A stretch of 40,119 nt of DNA from an uncultured Ruminococcus sp. (GCA_902786965.1 CADAEJ010000027.1:1-40119), one strand, 5' to 3'. Shown: positions 18,198 through 27,631, numbered from the stretch's first letter. Numbers and translations: made by a program. Notes: generated from the sequence alone by a model not told the origin.

Positions 18198-18779
18198 ATG
18201 ACATTTGGAGAAAAATTGAAACAAGCACGGCAGAAAGCAGCCCTGTCGCAGGAGCAGCTCTCTGAAAAGCTGCACGTCTCACGCAGCGCAGTCGCAAAAT
18301 GGGAGACCGATAAGGGTATGCCCGATATCGACAACCTCAAAGCAGTCTCGCAGCTTCTTGGCGTGTCAATAGACTACCTGCTCGATGACGGCGAGATGCT
18401 CTCGTTTGCAGCAGTTAAACAGCCTATTGACCTTGAAAGCTTTGAAAAAACAGGCAAGTGCCGTTCAAAATACGATGCCGCAGCGCTGTCGGTCTTTCCC
18501 GATGCACAGCAGATCTATCCGCTTATCAGAAAGAAAAAGCTCTCCGCCGTTGAAAAAGTCCTCGAATGGACTGCGATGCCGACATTTGGGCTTTTTACTG
18601 CGGTCGATCAGCTCAACGACGGCAATGCCTATTATCTCGCGCAAAAAGGAGATAAGCAGTTCTTTGTCACCATCTCAAAGGAGTTTGCGCAGTACAGCGA
18701 GCTCACCAAAAAAGCCGAGGGCAAAAGGTTTGAGATCGCAAACAGCGTCTATTCAAAAGCAGGCTATACCCTCATCTGA
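18198..18779 (+). CDS. Xre-family helix-turn-helix transcriptional regulator
   Basis: The protein has 193 residues. The start is ATG 18198, seven bases after CGGAGGT; the GTG at 18189 overlaps the ribosome site. Residues 1-68 are a classical Xre/Cro HTH (LKQARQKAALSQEQLSEKLHVSRSAVAKWE), with the SQEQLS and SRSAVAKWE recognition elements. The remaining 125 residues are a domain I do not recognise, soluble and without membrane segments. It has its own promoter and terminator. It sits directly upstream of the Cys-rich wall-protein gene, whose promoter contains a near-palindrome also found near the other surface operon. It is therefore a reasonable candidate regulator for both (inference). Confidence 0.85.
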   Translation: MTFGEKLKQARQKAALSQEQLSEKLHVSRSAVAKWETDKGMPDIDNLKAVSQLLGVSIDYLLDDGEMLSFAAVKQPIDLESFEKTGKCRSKYDAAALSVFPDAQQIYPLIRKKKLSAVEKVLEWTAMPTFGLFTAVDQLNDGNAYYLAQKGDKQFFVTISKEFAQYSELTKKAEGKRFEIANSVYSKAGYTLI

Positions 18780-18796
18780 GATCAATATCCCCAACC

Positions 18797-18827
18797 GCAA
18801 GCAGATAACCTCTGCTTGCTTTTTTTA
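18797..18827 (+). terminator. Intrinsic terminator of the Xre gene
   Basis: GCAAGCAGA (18797-18805) pairs perfectly with TCTGCTTGC (18811-18819), followed by eight T. Confidence 0.9.
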
Positions 18828-18882
18828 TGCACAAAACAGGCCGCCCCGATTTGTTGAAACCTACAAAGCTTTTTGCCGCTGA

Positions 18883-18911
18883 TTGACTATAAGTCAGGCT
18901 TGTTGTATAAT
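18883..18911 (+). promoter_or_regulatory. Strong promoter of the Cys-rich wall protein with TGACT-ATA-AGTCA near-palindrome
   Basis: TTGACT (18883-18888), 17-base spacer, TATAAT (18906-18911). The -35 box is part of TGACT-ATA-AGTCA, and the 15-base TTGACTATAAGTCAG also occurs at 1878-1892. An activator or repressor site over the -35 is likely. Confidence 0.75.
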
Positions 18912-18950
18912 TAAATGTATATGGGGAATTTGCTTTAAGGAGCGATATAT

Positions 18951-21900
18951 GTGAAGAAAAGGATACTTTCCGCGGCGCTTGCGCTGTGTATGATCTTTGG
19001 CTCGGCAGCAGCCTTGCCGCAGGGCGTTTTCAGCGAAAGTGCAGGCATAACGGCAAGTGCGGAAGAAGAGGGCGATTATGTTTACGCTGTAAAAGGCGAT
19101 AACACGGTGATGATAACCAAGTACAAAGGCAGCGGCGGCGCGATAACTCTGCCCTCCACGCTTGGCGGAAAAACAGTCACCGAGATAGGTATGAACTTGT
19201 TTTACACGATAAGGGCGAACAAGACCGTGACCTCGATCGTTATCCCGAATACCGTCAAGCAGATAGATGACAGCGCGTTCTATGCCTGCCAGGCGCTCAC
19301 AAGCATCACTATCCCGTCAAGCGTGACAACTATCGGCAAATACGCCTTCAGGAACTGTACAGCACTCACGAGCATCACTATCCCGTCAAGCGTAACGACG
19401 ATCTACGATAGCAGCTTTGACGGCTGTACGGCGCTCAAAACGATAAATGTAGATTCTGCCAACGCAAGCTATTCGTCATATGACGGAGTGCTCTACAATA
19501 AGGCAAAGACGCAGTACATATGCTGCCCCGCAGGCAAAACGAGCATAAACATACCCGGAACGCTCGCAACCGTACCGGGCACAAAGCTAAAGGCAGCCAT
19601 AACATCTGTTACACTCAACGAGGGTACCAAAAAGCTCGAAAAATGGGCGTTTATCAACTGCAAGGATATGCGGAGCCTGACCATTCCGCAGAGCGTTACA
19701 ACTATCGGAGAACACGCAGTCGGCTTCTGTCACCTTTCAGGTGACCAGACCGACCCTGATACGCCTATCTCGAGCTTTATCATCTACGGCTACAAAGGTT
19801 CAGCCGCTGAAAAGTACGCAAAAAGCAACGGCATTACGTTCAAGGAGATCGGTACGGCGTGCTCGCATACCTACGGCACGCCTGCGTGGTCGTGGAGCGG
19901 CTATACCTCGGCAACTGCGACCTTTACCTGCACCAAGTGCAGCAATAAGCAGACAGTCAATGCTGCGATAACAAACGCAGTCACCAAGGCGGCGACCTGT
20001 GCGGCAACAGGCGTGAGAACGTACACCGCGGCAGCAACATTCGGCGGAACGTCATACACCAACACCAAGACCGAAACTATCGCCATAGACCAAAATGCGC
20101 ACAGCTGGAAAACACCGACTTACAGCTGGTCAAGCGACAACAAGACCTGCACGGCGACAAGAGTGTGCGCAAACAATGCCAATCACAATGAGAGCGAAAC
20201 TGTCACGGCATCTGTTTCAACGTCAGCTGCATCGTGTACAGCAGGCGGCTCGACAACGTACACCGCCACCTTTAAAAACTCTGCATTCGCAAAGCAGACA
20301 AAGACCACCACAACATCGGCGCTGGGTCACAACTACATAACCACAGTAGTCAAACCGACCTGCACAGCAAATGGCTACACCGAGCATAAGTGTACGCGCT
20401 GCACATACAGCTACAAGTCTGACTATACCGATATGGCAGAGCACAGCTGGGGAGAGTGGGTCATCACCACGCCTGCGACCGAAACAACAACAGGCACAAA
20501 GGAGCGTACCTGCTCGGTGTGCAAAAAGAAAGAAACCGCAGCTATACCTGTCCTTGTGCACACTCACAGCTATACCTCAAAGGTCGTAGCACCGACCTGC
20601 GAAGCGCAGGGCTATACGCTGCACACCTGTTCATCGTGCGGCGACAGCTATAAGGATAACTACAAAAACGCGCTGGGTCACAGCTACACGACTACGGTCG
20701 TAAAGCCGACCTGCACAGCCCAGGGCTATACCGAGCATAAGTGTACGCGCTGCACATACAGCTACCAGTCTGATTTTACCGACACAGTTGACCATACTTT
20801 CGGCGAGTGGAGGACCACTTCTGCGCCTACCTGCATCGCAAGCGGCGAGGAAGCAAGGACCTGCTCTGTCTGCTCAAAGAAGGAAACGCGGACAGTCAGC
20901 GCCCTCGGACATAACTACATCGGCACAGTTACCGCACCCACCTGCACCGAGCAGGGCTATACCACCTATCAATGCTCGCGCTGTACAAGCAGCTACAAGG
21001 GCAATTATACCGACCCCGCAGGGCACAAGTGGAGCGCGTGGACGCAGACGAAAGCGCCTTCCTGCACAGCAGACGGCGCGCAGGAGAGAAGCTGCTCTGT
21101 CTGCAATACAAAGCAGACCGGTGAAATAACAAAGCTCGGTCATAATTACAAAACCACCGTTGTACCGCCGAGCTGTACCGAGCGCGGCTATACCCTGCAT
21201 TCCTGCACAAGATGCAGCGATAATTATAAGGATACATATACCGCCGCCACAGGTCACAGCTATACCGACAGCGTGGTACCGCCAAGCTGCACCGATAAGG
21301 GATATACCGTGCATACCTGTTCAAAGTGCGGCAGCAGCTATAAGGATAACGAAACAAGCGCCGCAGGTCACAGCTTTGGCGCTTGGGAAACCACAAAAGC
21401 AGCTTCCTGCCTTGATGCAGGTTCAAAGTCGCGCAAATGTAAGACCTGCGGAGAAATAGAAACGCAGCCCGTTGAAAAGCTCGGTCACGATTATAAAACA
21501 ACTATCGTTGAGCCGAAATGTACCGAGCAGGGCTATACCCTCCACAAGTGTTCAAGGTGCAGCGATTTCTACAAGGATAACTATACCGACCCCACAGGTC
21601 ATGATTTCGGCGCGTGGACAGTCACCAAAGCAGCGACCTGCACCGAAGCAGGCTCTAAAAAGCGCGTGTGCAGCATCTGCAATATGACCCAGACCGATAC
21701 AGTTGAGCCAAGCGGTCACAGCTATAACGCGTCCGTAACCGCACCGACCTGCACCGAAAAGGGCTATACTACCTATACCTGTTCAAACTGCGATCATACC
21801 TATACGGATAATTATAAAAACGCACTCGGTCATAGCTGGGGAGCCTGGACGACCACCAGGGCAGCGACCTGTACCGAGCAGGGAGAGCAGACCCGCACCT

Positions 21901-24812
21901 GCACACGCTGCAAGCAGACCGAGACCAGAGCGACTGCAAAGCTTGAACATAACTACACCAAGAAGGTCACCGCCCCCACCTGTACGGAAAAGGGCTATAC
22001 CACCTATACCTGTTCAAAGTGCAAAAGCGTCTATCTTGATGACTATACCGACCCTCTCGGACACTCATTCGGCGCGTGGAAGGTCACCCGGGCAGCCACC
22101 TGTACGCAGGACGGCTCACAGACCAGAAGCTGCACCCGCACAGGCTGCACTCACAGCGAGACCCAGACCATCACAAAGCTCGGCCATAACTATAAAGATA
22201 CCATAGTAAAGCCGACCTGCACCGAGCAGGGCTATACCACACATACCTGTACGCGCTGCAGCAATAGTTATACCGACGGCTATACCGACCCGCTCGGGCA
22301 CTCATTCGGCGCGTGGACAGTCACCGAGGCAGCCTCCTGTACGCAGGACGGCTCGCAGACCAGAAGCTGTACCCGCACAGGCTGCACTCACAGCGAGACC
22401 CAGATCATCACAAAGCTCGGTCATAACTATAAAGATACCATAGTGAAGCCGACCTGCACCGAGCAGGGCTATACCGAGCATACCTGCACGCGCTGCAAGG
22501 ACAGCTACCGCGATACCTACACCGCAGCCAACGGTCACAGATGGGGAGTATGGTCAACGACCGTGACCGCAACCGAGAACCGTGAGGGACAGATGACAAG
22601 GATCTGTTCTGTCTGCAAACAGACCGAAACCAAGGTCATCCCCAAGCTTGGCCATAACTATGTCAAGACCGTCACACCGCCGACCTGTACCGCAAAGGGC
22701 TATACCACCTACAGGTGTTCCGATTGCGGCGACAGCTATGTGGCAGACTACGTTGACGCGCTGGGACACTCTCATAAGGTCAGCAAAACAGTAGCACCTA
22801 CCTGCACCGAGCAGGGCTATACTACCTATACCTGCACGCGCTGCACCCACAGCTATAACGATAATTACACCGCAGCCACAGGTCATAAGTGGGGAGCGTG
22901 GAGCACCTCAACACCTGCGACCTGTACACAGGACGGCGTTCAGACGAGAAAATGTTCGGTATGCTCCAAGACCGAAAATGCGACTGTCAAAGCAGCAGGT
23001 CACGATTATACCAAAACCGTTATCGCACCAAGCTGTACCGAAAAGGGAAGCACCCTGTACTCCTGCAAAAAGTGCAACCACAGCTATAGTGATGACTATA
23101 CCGACGCACTCGGACACTCGTTTGACAGCGGAAGAGTTACCAAAGCCGCGACCTGCCTTGAGGATGGAGTAAGAACATTTACCTGTACCCGTAACGGCTG
23201 CGGCACCACAAAGACCGAAACTATCACCAGGCTCGGTCACGACTATGTGCCGACCATTGTACCGCCTACCTGCACAGAGCGCGGATATACCCAGTATAAA
23301 TGCTCGCGCTGCAGCGATTTCTACAAGAGCAATTATACAGACCCCGCAGGTCATAAGTTCGGCAGCTACAGCGTTACCGTACCCGCGACCTGCAAAGCAC
23401 AGGGCGTGCAGACACGCACCTGCTCCGTCTGCAAAGCGACCGAGACCAAGCCTGTCGCCAAGCTGACGCATAAGTATACAAGCAAGACCACCGCGCCGAC
23501 TTGTACCGCGCAGGGCTATACGACCTATACCTGCACCCTCTGCGGCGACAGCTACAACGATAATTTCAAAAATGCCACAGGGCATAGCTGGGGCGAGTGG
23601 AAAACTACTGCCGCAGCCGAATGCGAAAAAGACGGCACGCAAACGCGGCAGTGCAAAAACTGCACCGAAAAGCAGACGCAGACTCTCGGCAAGCTCGGCC
23701 ACAGCTATACATCAAAAACCGTGCAGCCTACCTGCACCGAGCAGGGCTATACCGAGTATACCTGCACGCGCTGCACCCATAGCTATAAGGACAGCTATCA
23801 GCAGGCACTCGGTCACGCTTTCGGTGATTGGGTAACAGTTGACGCGACCGTGACCAAAGAGGGCACAAAAACGCGCAAGTGCAAGTCCTGCTCGCAGACC
23901 GAAACGCTCACCCTTCCCAAGCCGAGCATAAGACTTTACGGCAATACCAGATTCGATACCGCCTTCGCCATCGCCGACAGGCTCAAAAAGGAGAACGGCG
24001 GCAAAGCGTTTGAGAATATCATCATCGCATCGGGCACCGATTTTGCAGACGCGCTCTCCGCAACCTACCTTGCAAAGAAAAAGAATGCGCCTATCCTTAT
24101 CACCTCAAAGGCAGACTCTGCAATGGCAAATGTCGCAGTCTATGTTAAGGAAAACGCAAAGAAAGGCGCAAATGTCTACATCATCGGCGGCGAAAGTGCC
24201 GTATCCGCACAAATGGAGCAAAAGCTTAGCGGCTTTACCGTAAAGCGCCTTGCAGGCAGGAACAGATACCTCACCAACCTCGCGGTGCTCAAAGAAACAA
24301 AACTCACAAACGAGGAGCTGCTTGTCGCCTTCGGCGGAAACTACGCAGATGCGCTGTCATCCTCGGCAGTCGGAAAGCCTATATTCCTTGTCGCAGGCAG
24401 CGGCTTGACGGCAGAACAGAAAGCATACCTTTCAACGCTGAGATCGACCACCGCAACGATAATCGGCGGCACAGGCGCAGTAAGCGCGGGCATAGAAAAA
24501 GAGCTCAAAAAGTCTTTCAAGACAGTCAACCGTCTCGGCGGCAGCAACAGATACGCAACATCTGTACTCGTTGCAGAAAAGTACTTTGACAACCCACCGA
24601 CGATAGCCCTTGCCTACGGCTTGAACTTCCCCGACGGCTTGTGCGGCGGCCCTCTCGCAATGACGTACAAGTGTCCTTTGATACTCACCGTCAGCAACAA
24701 CTACACCGCTGCAAAAGCGTATGCAAAACAAATAAAAGCGACCAATACCGTCACATTCGGCGGCCCGTCACTTATAACCGATGCCGCACTCAAAGGCATC
24801 CTCGGCAAATAG
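18951..24812 (+). CDS. 1953-residue secreted wall protein: BspA-type LRRs, Cys/His-rich beads, three CWB2 repeats
   Basis: The GTG start at 18951 follows TAAGGAG. The signal peptide (KKRILSAALALCMIFGSAAA) likely ends at ASA before EEEGDY. Residues about 40-290 are BspA-type leucine-rich repeats (LTSITIPSSVTTIGKYAF). Residues about 300-1660 contain 17 bead units of the form GHxYxxxxxxPTCTxxGYTxxxCxxC, most paired with a second unit GHxWGxWxxTxxATCTxxGxxxRxCSVC. These hold roughly 90 Cys and many His. Residues about 1660-1953 are three CWB2 (cell-wall-binding type 2) repeats (RLYGNTRFDTA, RLAGRNRYLTN, RLGGSNRYATS), which in clostridia tether proteins non-covalently to the wall. So it is a wall-anchored, exposed adhesin or metal-binding protein; the bead function is unknown. 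It is monocistronic, with its own promoter and terminator. Confidence 0.88.
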   Translation: MKKRILSAALALCMIFGSAAALPQGVFSESAGITASAEEEGDYVYAVKGDNTVMITKYKGSGGAITLPSTLGGKTVTEIGMNLFYTIRANKTVTSIVIPNTVKQIDDSAFYACQALTSITIPSSVTTIGKYAFRNCTALTSITIPSSVTTIYDSSFDGCTALKTINVDSANASYSSYDGVLYNKAKTQYICCPAGKTSINIPGTLATVPGTKLKAAITSVTLNEGTKKLEKWAFINCKDMRSLTIPQSVTTIGEHAVGFCHLSGDQTDPDTPISSFIIYGYKGSAAEKYAKSNGITFKEIGTACSHTYGTPAWSWSGYTSATATFTCTKCSNKQTVNAAITNAVTKAATCAATGVRTYTAAATFGGTSYTNTKTETIAIDQNAHSWKTPTYSWSSDNKTCTATRVCANNANHNESETVTASVSTSAASCTAGGSTTYTATFKNSAFAKQTKTTTTSALGHNYITTVVKPTCTANGYTEHKCTRCTYSYKSDYTDMAEHSWGEWVITTPATETTTGTKERTCSVCKKKETAAIPVLVHTHSYTSKVVAPTCEAQGYTLHTCSSCGDSYKDNYKNALGHSYTTTVVKPTCTAQGYTEHKCTRCTYSYQSDFTDTVDHTFGEWRTTSAPTCIASGEEARTCSVCSKKETRTVSALGHNYIGTVTAPTCTEQGYTTYQCSRCTSSYKGNYTDPAGHKWSAWTQTKAPSCTADGAQERSCSVCNTKQTGEITKLGHNYKTTVVPPSCTERGYTLHSCTRCSDNYKDTYTAATGHSYTDSVVPPSCTDKGYTVHTCSKCGSSYKDNETSAAGHSFGAWETTKAASCLDAGSKSRKCKTCGEIETQPVEKLGHDYKTTIVEPKCTEQGYTLHKCSRCSDFYKDNYTDPTGHDFGAWTVTKAATCTEAGSKKRVCSICNMTQTDTVEPSGHSYNASVTAPTCTEKGYTTYTCSNCDHTYTDNYKNALGHSWGAWTTTRAATCTEQGEQTRTCTRCKQTETRATAKLEHNYTKKVTAPTCTEKGYTTYTCSKCKSVYLDDYTDPLGHSFGAWKVTRAATCTQDGSQTRSCTRTGCTHSETQTITKLGHNYKDTIVKPTCTEQGYTTHTCTRCSNSYTDGYTDPLGHSFGAWTVTEAASCTQDGSQTRSCTRTGCTHSETQIITKLGHNYKDTIVKPTCTEQGYTEHTCTRCKDSYRDTYTAANGHRWGVWSTTVTATENREGQMTRICSVCKQTETKVIPKLGHNYVKTVTPPTCTAKGYTTYRCSDCGDSYVADYVDALGHSHKVSKTVAPTCTEQGYTTYTCTRCTHSYNDNYTAATGHKWGAWSTSTPATCTQDGVQTRKCSVCSKTENATVKAAGHDYTKTVIAPSCTEKGSTLYSCKKCNHSYSDDYTDALGHSFDSGRVTKAATCLEDGVRTFTCTRNGCGTTKTETITRLGHDYVPTIVPPTCTERGYTQYKCSRCSDFYKSNYTDPAGHKFGSYSVTVPATCKAQGVQTRTCSVCKATETKPVAKLTHKYTSKTTAPTCTAQGYTTYTCTLCGDSYNDNFKNATGHSWGEWKTTAAAECEKDGTQTRQCKNCTEKQTQTLGKLGHSYTSKTVQPTCTEQGYTEYTCTRCTHSYKDSYQQALGHAFGDWVTVDATVTKEGTKTRKCKSCSQTETLTLPKPSIRLYGNTRFDTAFAIADRLKKENGGKAFENIIIASGTDFADALSATYLAKKKNAPILITSKADSAMANVAVYVKENAKKGANVYIIGGESAVSAQMEQKLSGFTVKRLAGRNRYLTNLAVLKETKLTNEELLVAFGGNYADALSSSAVGKPIFLVAGSGLTAEQKAYLSTLRSTTATIIGGTGAVSAGIEKELKKSFKTVNRLGGSNRYATSVLVAEKYFDNPPTIALAYGLNFPDGLCGGPLAMTYKCPLILTVSNNYTAAKAYAKQIKATNTVTFGGPSLITDAALKGILGK
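19858..23925 (+). repeat. Tandem Cys/His bead array in the wall protein
   Basis: There are 17 copies of the first bead type, each with C-x8/10-C-x2-C plus the LGH-type junction. Around 12 copies of a second bead type (W or F, then C-x9-C-x2-C) alternate with them. Neighbouring copies at 22050-22286 and 22287-22500 are nearly identical at DNA level with a 237-base period, showing recent tandem duplication. Confidence 0.85.
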
Positions 24813-24822
24813 TTTGCTCCAT

Positions 24823-24865
24823 GACCCCACACCGATTCAACCATCGGCGCGGGGTCTGTTTTTTT
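24823..24865 (+). terminator. Intrinsic terminator after the wall-protein gene
   Basis: GACCCC (24823-24828) pairs with GGGGTC (24851-24856), with an inner CCGAT/ATCGG stem, followed by TGTTTTTTT. Confidence 0.88.
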
Positions 24866-24866
24866 G

Positions 24867-24895
24867 TTGACTTTTGTCGTAGGAAATGCTATACT
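24867..24895 (+). promoter_or_regulatory. Promoter of the zinc-ribbon/rubrerythrin operon
   Basis: TTGACT (24867-24872), exactly 17 bases, TATACT (24890-24895), immediately after the upstream terminator. Confidence 0.75.
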
Positions 24896-24930
24896 TACAG
24901 ATAAGAAAAATATGAAGGGGAAGATGCGCA

Positions 24931-25644
24931 ATGCTCCTTGCTGCTAAATTTTTTGAAGACCTGGCTATGATGCTTATCGGCGGCTGCTGTGCGGCAGCGT
25001 GGCTCTCATCATTCATATTCATCAGACTGCTGGGCATCGGCGAATGTCCCGTTATCTCGGGCATTATCGGCGCAGCTATCGGCACAGGCTCGCTGTTCGT
25101 GCTACAGATTGATTCCCTTTGGCTTTCAATGGTAATATCAGCTGTCGTCACGCTTGTTGCAGGCATTGTGCTGAATAAAACCGTTTACGGTTCGACCTCT
25201 GCTGATGCAGGCGCTTCAAAAACAGAGCATTCATCGTCACCCGGCAGTATGTGGATATGCTCCTGCGGAGCAAAGAACCCATCGGGCAACAGGTTCTGCC
25301 GATCATGCGGGAAGAGTGCCGGCGTGGATACGACGAGCGCATTAGGATCTGCAAATGACCGCGCTCCAAAGGATTCATGGGTGTGCAGCTGCGGCAAGAG
25401 AAATCCCAACAGCGAGGCTATGTGCAAAAACTGCGGAAAACTGAATACGGCAGATATGTGGGTGTGCAAATGCGGTCATAAAAACCTTTCCAATGCAAAG
25501 TTCTGCAAAAAATGCGGTACCAAGCGAGCACCTGTGCGAATAATCACCGAAAAGAGCAAGGCGACCACATGGGTATGTCCCAAGTGCAAAAAGATCAACC
25601 CCAATACATCAAGAGTCTGCAAGGACTGCGGCTACGAAAAGTGA
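24931..25644 (+). CDS. Membrane protein with four C-terminal zinc ribbons
   Basis: The 237-residue protein starts at the ATG that aligns with its paralogue at 25666; GAAGGGGAAG lies upstream. Residues about 1-85 form two or three membrane helices ([20 protein letters not shown], then two Gly/Ala/Val-rich helices). The cytosolic part then has four short zinc ribbons of the type W-x-C-x-C-G-x-x-N-x(6)-C-x-x-C-G; the last reads WVCPKCKKINPNTSRVCKDCG. Such ribbon arrays usually mediate protein or nucleic acid contacts, and no enzyme motif is present. The first 150 bases after codon 8 are almost identical to those of the next gene (offset 735), showing recent duplication of the membrane module. 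Role unknown. Confidence 0.75.
   Translation: MLLAAKFFEDLAMMLIGGCCAAAWLSSFIFIRLLGIGECPVISGIIGAAIGTGSLFVLQIDSLWLSMVISAVVTLVAGIVLNKTVYGSTSADAGASKTEHSSSPGSMWICSCGAKNPSGNRFCRSCGKSAGVDTTSALGSANDRAPKDSWVCSCGKRNPNSEAMCKNCGKLNTADMWVCKCGHKNLSNAKFCKKCGTKRAPVRIITEKSKATTWVCPKCKKINPNTSRVCKDCGYEK
24955..25105 (+). repeat. Direct DNA repeat, copy 1 (membrane module of the duplicated zinc-ribbon genes)
   Basis: About 150 bases here match 25690-25840 with only a few changes, at an offset of 735 bases. The rest of the two genes differs strongly, so either one gene arose by partial duplication or the copies are kept alike by conversion. Confidence 0.75.
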
Positions 25645-25665
25645 TCGGTTTACGGAGTGAATAAT

Positions 25666-26952
25666 ATGGTATTTGCAACAAATTTCTTTGAAGACCTGGC
25701 TATGATGCTTATCGGCGGCTGCTGTGCGGCAGCGTGGCTCTCATCATTCATATTCATCAGACTGCTGGGCATAGGCGAATGTCCCGTTATCTCGGGCATT
25801 ATCGGCGCAGCTATCGGCACAGGTACGCTGTTCATACTGCCTGCCGATGTTATGTGGCTGTCAATGGTAATTGCCGCGGCGGTAACGCTTGCAGCAGGCA
25901 TCATCATTGATAAAGCTTTTTACGTGCACGCAAAGGACCTCCCCAAAACCTCGCAAAGCAGCGCGCAGCCTGTGAATGCTCACCCCGCGGAAACGCTTAC
26001 CGAATGGACTTGCGCAGACTGCGGAAATGTAAATACCCCCGATGCAAAATTCTGCCGCAAGTGCGGTGCGCCAAAGCAGGGCATAAATACCGCAAATGCG
26101 CAAACAGCACAGGCTTTTGAACAGAAACAGTGGGTCTGCGCAGACTGCGGAAATGTAAATACCCCCGATGCAAAATTCTGTCGTAAGTGCGGTGCTAAAA
26201 ATACACTTGCCGATGCTTTGCCGCAGACAGCGCCTGCTGGCTGGAGCTGTATAAACTGCGGAAACTCAAATGATAATGCGACCAACTATTGCCGCAGCTG
26301 CGGCAGCGCAAGGCAGCCTGCTGCCGTTATCGAAAAGCCTGAAAGCGACACGGGAATGTTCATCATTGTTTGCATCACTGCAGCCATTGGTGTCCTTGCA
26401 AGCCTGTTTATAATCACCCAGGACATGTTCAGGCACAGAAATGGCTTGCAGCAATCTGTTGAAAGAAACTATTACTTTGACCTTAACAATGTCGAGCTTG
26501 AATTTGTCACAATGGGCATAGTATTCGGCTTTGTCAGTGCAGCAGGCTTTGCACTTATGGCAGCTGTGCGCAAAAAGCTGCTGGGACTTGTCAGCCCGCT
26601 GACAGCCGCAGTCACAATGATAATATATACTCTGACCTGTGAGCAGGTAAAGATCCTTAATATGAAAATGGCGCTGCCGATAGCGGCTTTGATAGCGGCA
26701 GTCATCATCAGCGGCTTGTACTGCGTGTTTGATAAATGGTGGCTCGGTGTGATAAATATCGGCATAAGCATCGGAGCAGTGCTGCTGCTTTTCAGCACAG
26801 TCCACAAGGCGCACATAACCTATTGGGACAGCCTGCTCATCTGGTTTGACCTTTGCGGCAATGCACTTCTCATGCTGCTTGTTTCGATAGCCAATAAGCA
26901 GCGCAGCAAGTCACCGCCAAAGCAAAATGTTGAAAACACCAACTCGGTGTAA
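25666..26952 (+). CDS. Membrane protein with three zinc ribbons and a C-terminal multi-helix membrane domain
   Basis: The protein has 428 residues. ATG 25666 is chosen because TACGGAG lies eight bases before it; an in-frame GTG at 25657 is too close. The first 85 residues are near-identical to the preceding protein. Three zinc ribbons follow ([19 protein letters not shown], a second copy of the same, then [19 protein letters not shown]). The first two are encoded by a 59-base direct repeat with a 126-base period. The C-terminal 200 residues have about five hydrophobic helices and a cytosolic Lys-rich tail. It lies 21 bases after the previous gene and 23 before rubrerythrin, suggesting cotranscription. 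No functional family was recognised beyond zinc-ribbon membrane proteins. Confidence 0.72.
   Translation: MVFATNFFEDLAMMLIGGCCAAAWLSSFIFIRLLGIGECPVISGIIGAAIGTGTLFILPADVMWLSMVIAAAVTLAAGIIIDKAFYVHAKDLPKTSQSSAQPVNAHPAETLTEWTCADCGNVNTPDAKFCRKCGAPKQGINTANAQTAQAFEQKQWVCADCGNVNTPDAKFCRKCGAKNTLADALPQTAPAGWSCINCGNSNDNATNYCRSCGSARQPAAVIEKPESDTGMFIIVCITAAIGVLASLFIITQDMFRHRNGLQQSVERNYYFDLNNVELEFVTMGIVFGFVSAAGFALMAAVRKKLLGLVSPLTAAVTMIIYTLTCEQVKILNMKMALPIAALIAAVIISGLYCVFDKWWLGVINIGISIGAVLLLFSTVHKAHITYWDSLLIWFDLCGNALLMLLVSIANKQRSKSPPKQNVENTNSV
26011..26195 (+). repeat. Duplicated zinc-ribbon coding repeat
   Basis: 26011-26069 and 26137-26195 are nearly identical (period 126 bases, 42 codons), giving two copies of the same zinc ribbon. 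Confidence 0.75.
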
Positions 26953-26975
26953 TAATAGATATGGAGGAATCAAAA

Positions 26976-27524
26976 ATGGCAGATGTTAAGACAAAATACT
27001 CGGGCACACAGACCGAGAAGAATCTTCAGGCGGCTTTTGCAGGGGAGTCGCAGGCAAGGAACAAGTATACATACTTTGCATCAAAGGCGAAAAAAGAGGG
27101 CTTTGAGCAGATAGCAGCAATGTTCCTCAAGACCGCCGATAACGAGAAGGAACACGCAAAAATGTGGTTCAAGGAGCTTAACGGCATAGGCTCGACCGCC
27201 GAGAACCTCGCAGCCGCAGCAGACGGCGAAAACTACGAGTGGACAGATATGTACGAGGACTTTGCAAAGACCGCCGAAGCAGAAGGCTTCCCCGAGCTTG
27301 CAGAAAAGTTCCGCGGCGTAGCTGCAATAGAAAAGCACCACGAGGAAAGATACCGCGCCCTTTTGAAAAACGTTGAGGCGCAGGAGGTGTTCAAAAAGAG
27401 CGAGGTCAAGGTCTGGGAGTGCCGCAACTGCGGTCATATCGTAGTAGGCACACAAGCTCCCGATATCTGCCCCGTGTGCGCACATCCGCAGGCTTACTTC
27501 GAGGTAAACGCAGAGAATTATTGA
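26976..27524 (+). CDS. rbr: Rubrerythrin
   Basis: The protein has 182 residues. ATG 26976 is preceded by ATGGAGGAA, which rules out the in-frame ATG at 26961. The N-terminal ferritin-like four-helix domain has both diiron signatures ([10 protein letters not shown] with Glu24 and DNEKEHAKM with Glu59/His60, then a second set with [10 protein letters not shown] and [11 protein letters not shown]). The C-terminal rubredoxin-like domain is WECRNCGH...[11 protein letters not shown], with its four Cys intact. Rubrerythrin reduces hydrogen peroxide in the cytosol of anaerobes using electrons from rubredoxin or NADH oxidoreductases. It follows the zinc-ribbon membrane genes closely and ends in a strong terminator. 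Confidence 0.95.
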   Translation: MADVKTKYSGTQTEKNLQAAFAGESQARNKYTYFASKAKKEGFEQIAAMFLKTADNEKEHAKMWFKELNGIGSTAENLAAAADGENYEWTDMYEDFAKTAEAEGFPELAEKFRGVAAIEKHHEERYRALLKNVEAQEVFKKSEVKVWECRNCGHIVVGTQAPDICPVCAHPQAYFEVNAENY

Positions 27525-27540
27525 TACCCTTTATAAACGC

Positions 27541-27582
27541 AAAAAAACAGGACTGTTTCATCAGCCCTGTTTTTATTTTTCC
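27541..27582. terminator. Bidirectional terminator between rubrerythrin and the DUF4236 gene
   Basis: AAAAACAGG (27543-27551) pairs with CCTGTTTTT (27566-27574). A-rich and T-rich flanks on either side allow use from both strands, where the genes converge. Confidence 0.82.
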
Positions 27583-27631
27583 CTTTATTCAGTTTCCTTT
27601 TTAAAAGCCTATATGCCCTCGCGCGCTCGCG

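Noticed and set aside
22908-23702. Long minus-strand frame (264 codons) opposite the bead repeats
   Set aside because: It mirrors the repetitive codons of the plus-strand gene, lacks a ribosome site and has no recognisable domain.
19858-23925. Repeat array as a CRISPR
   Set aside because: The repeats are coding, in one open frame, with variable units and no constant repeat/spacer pattern.
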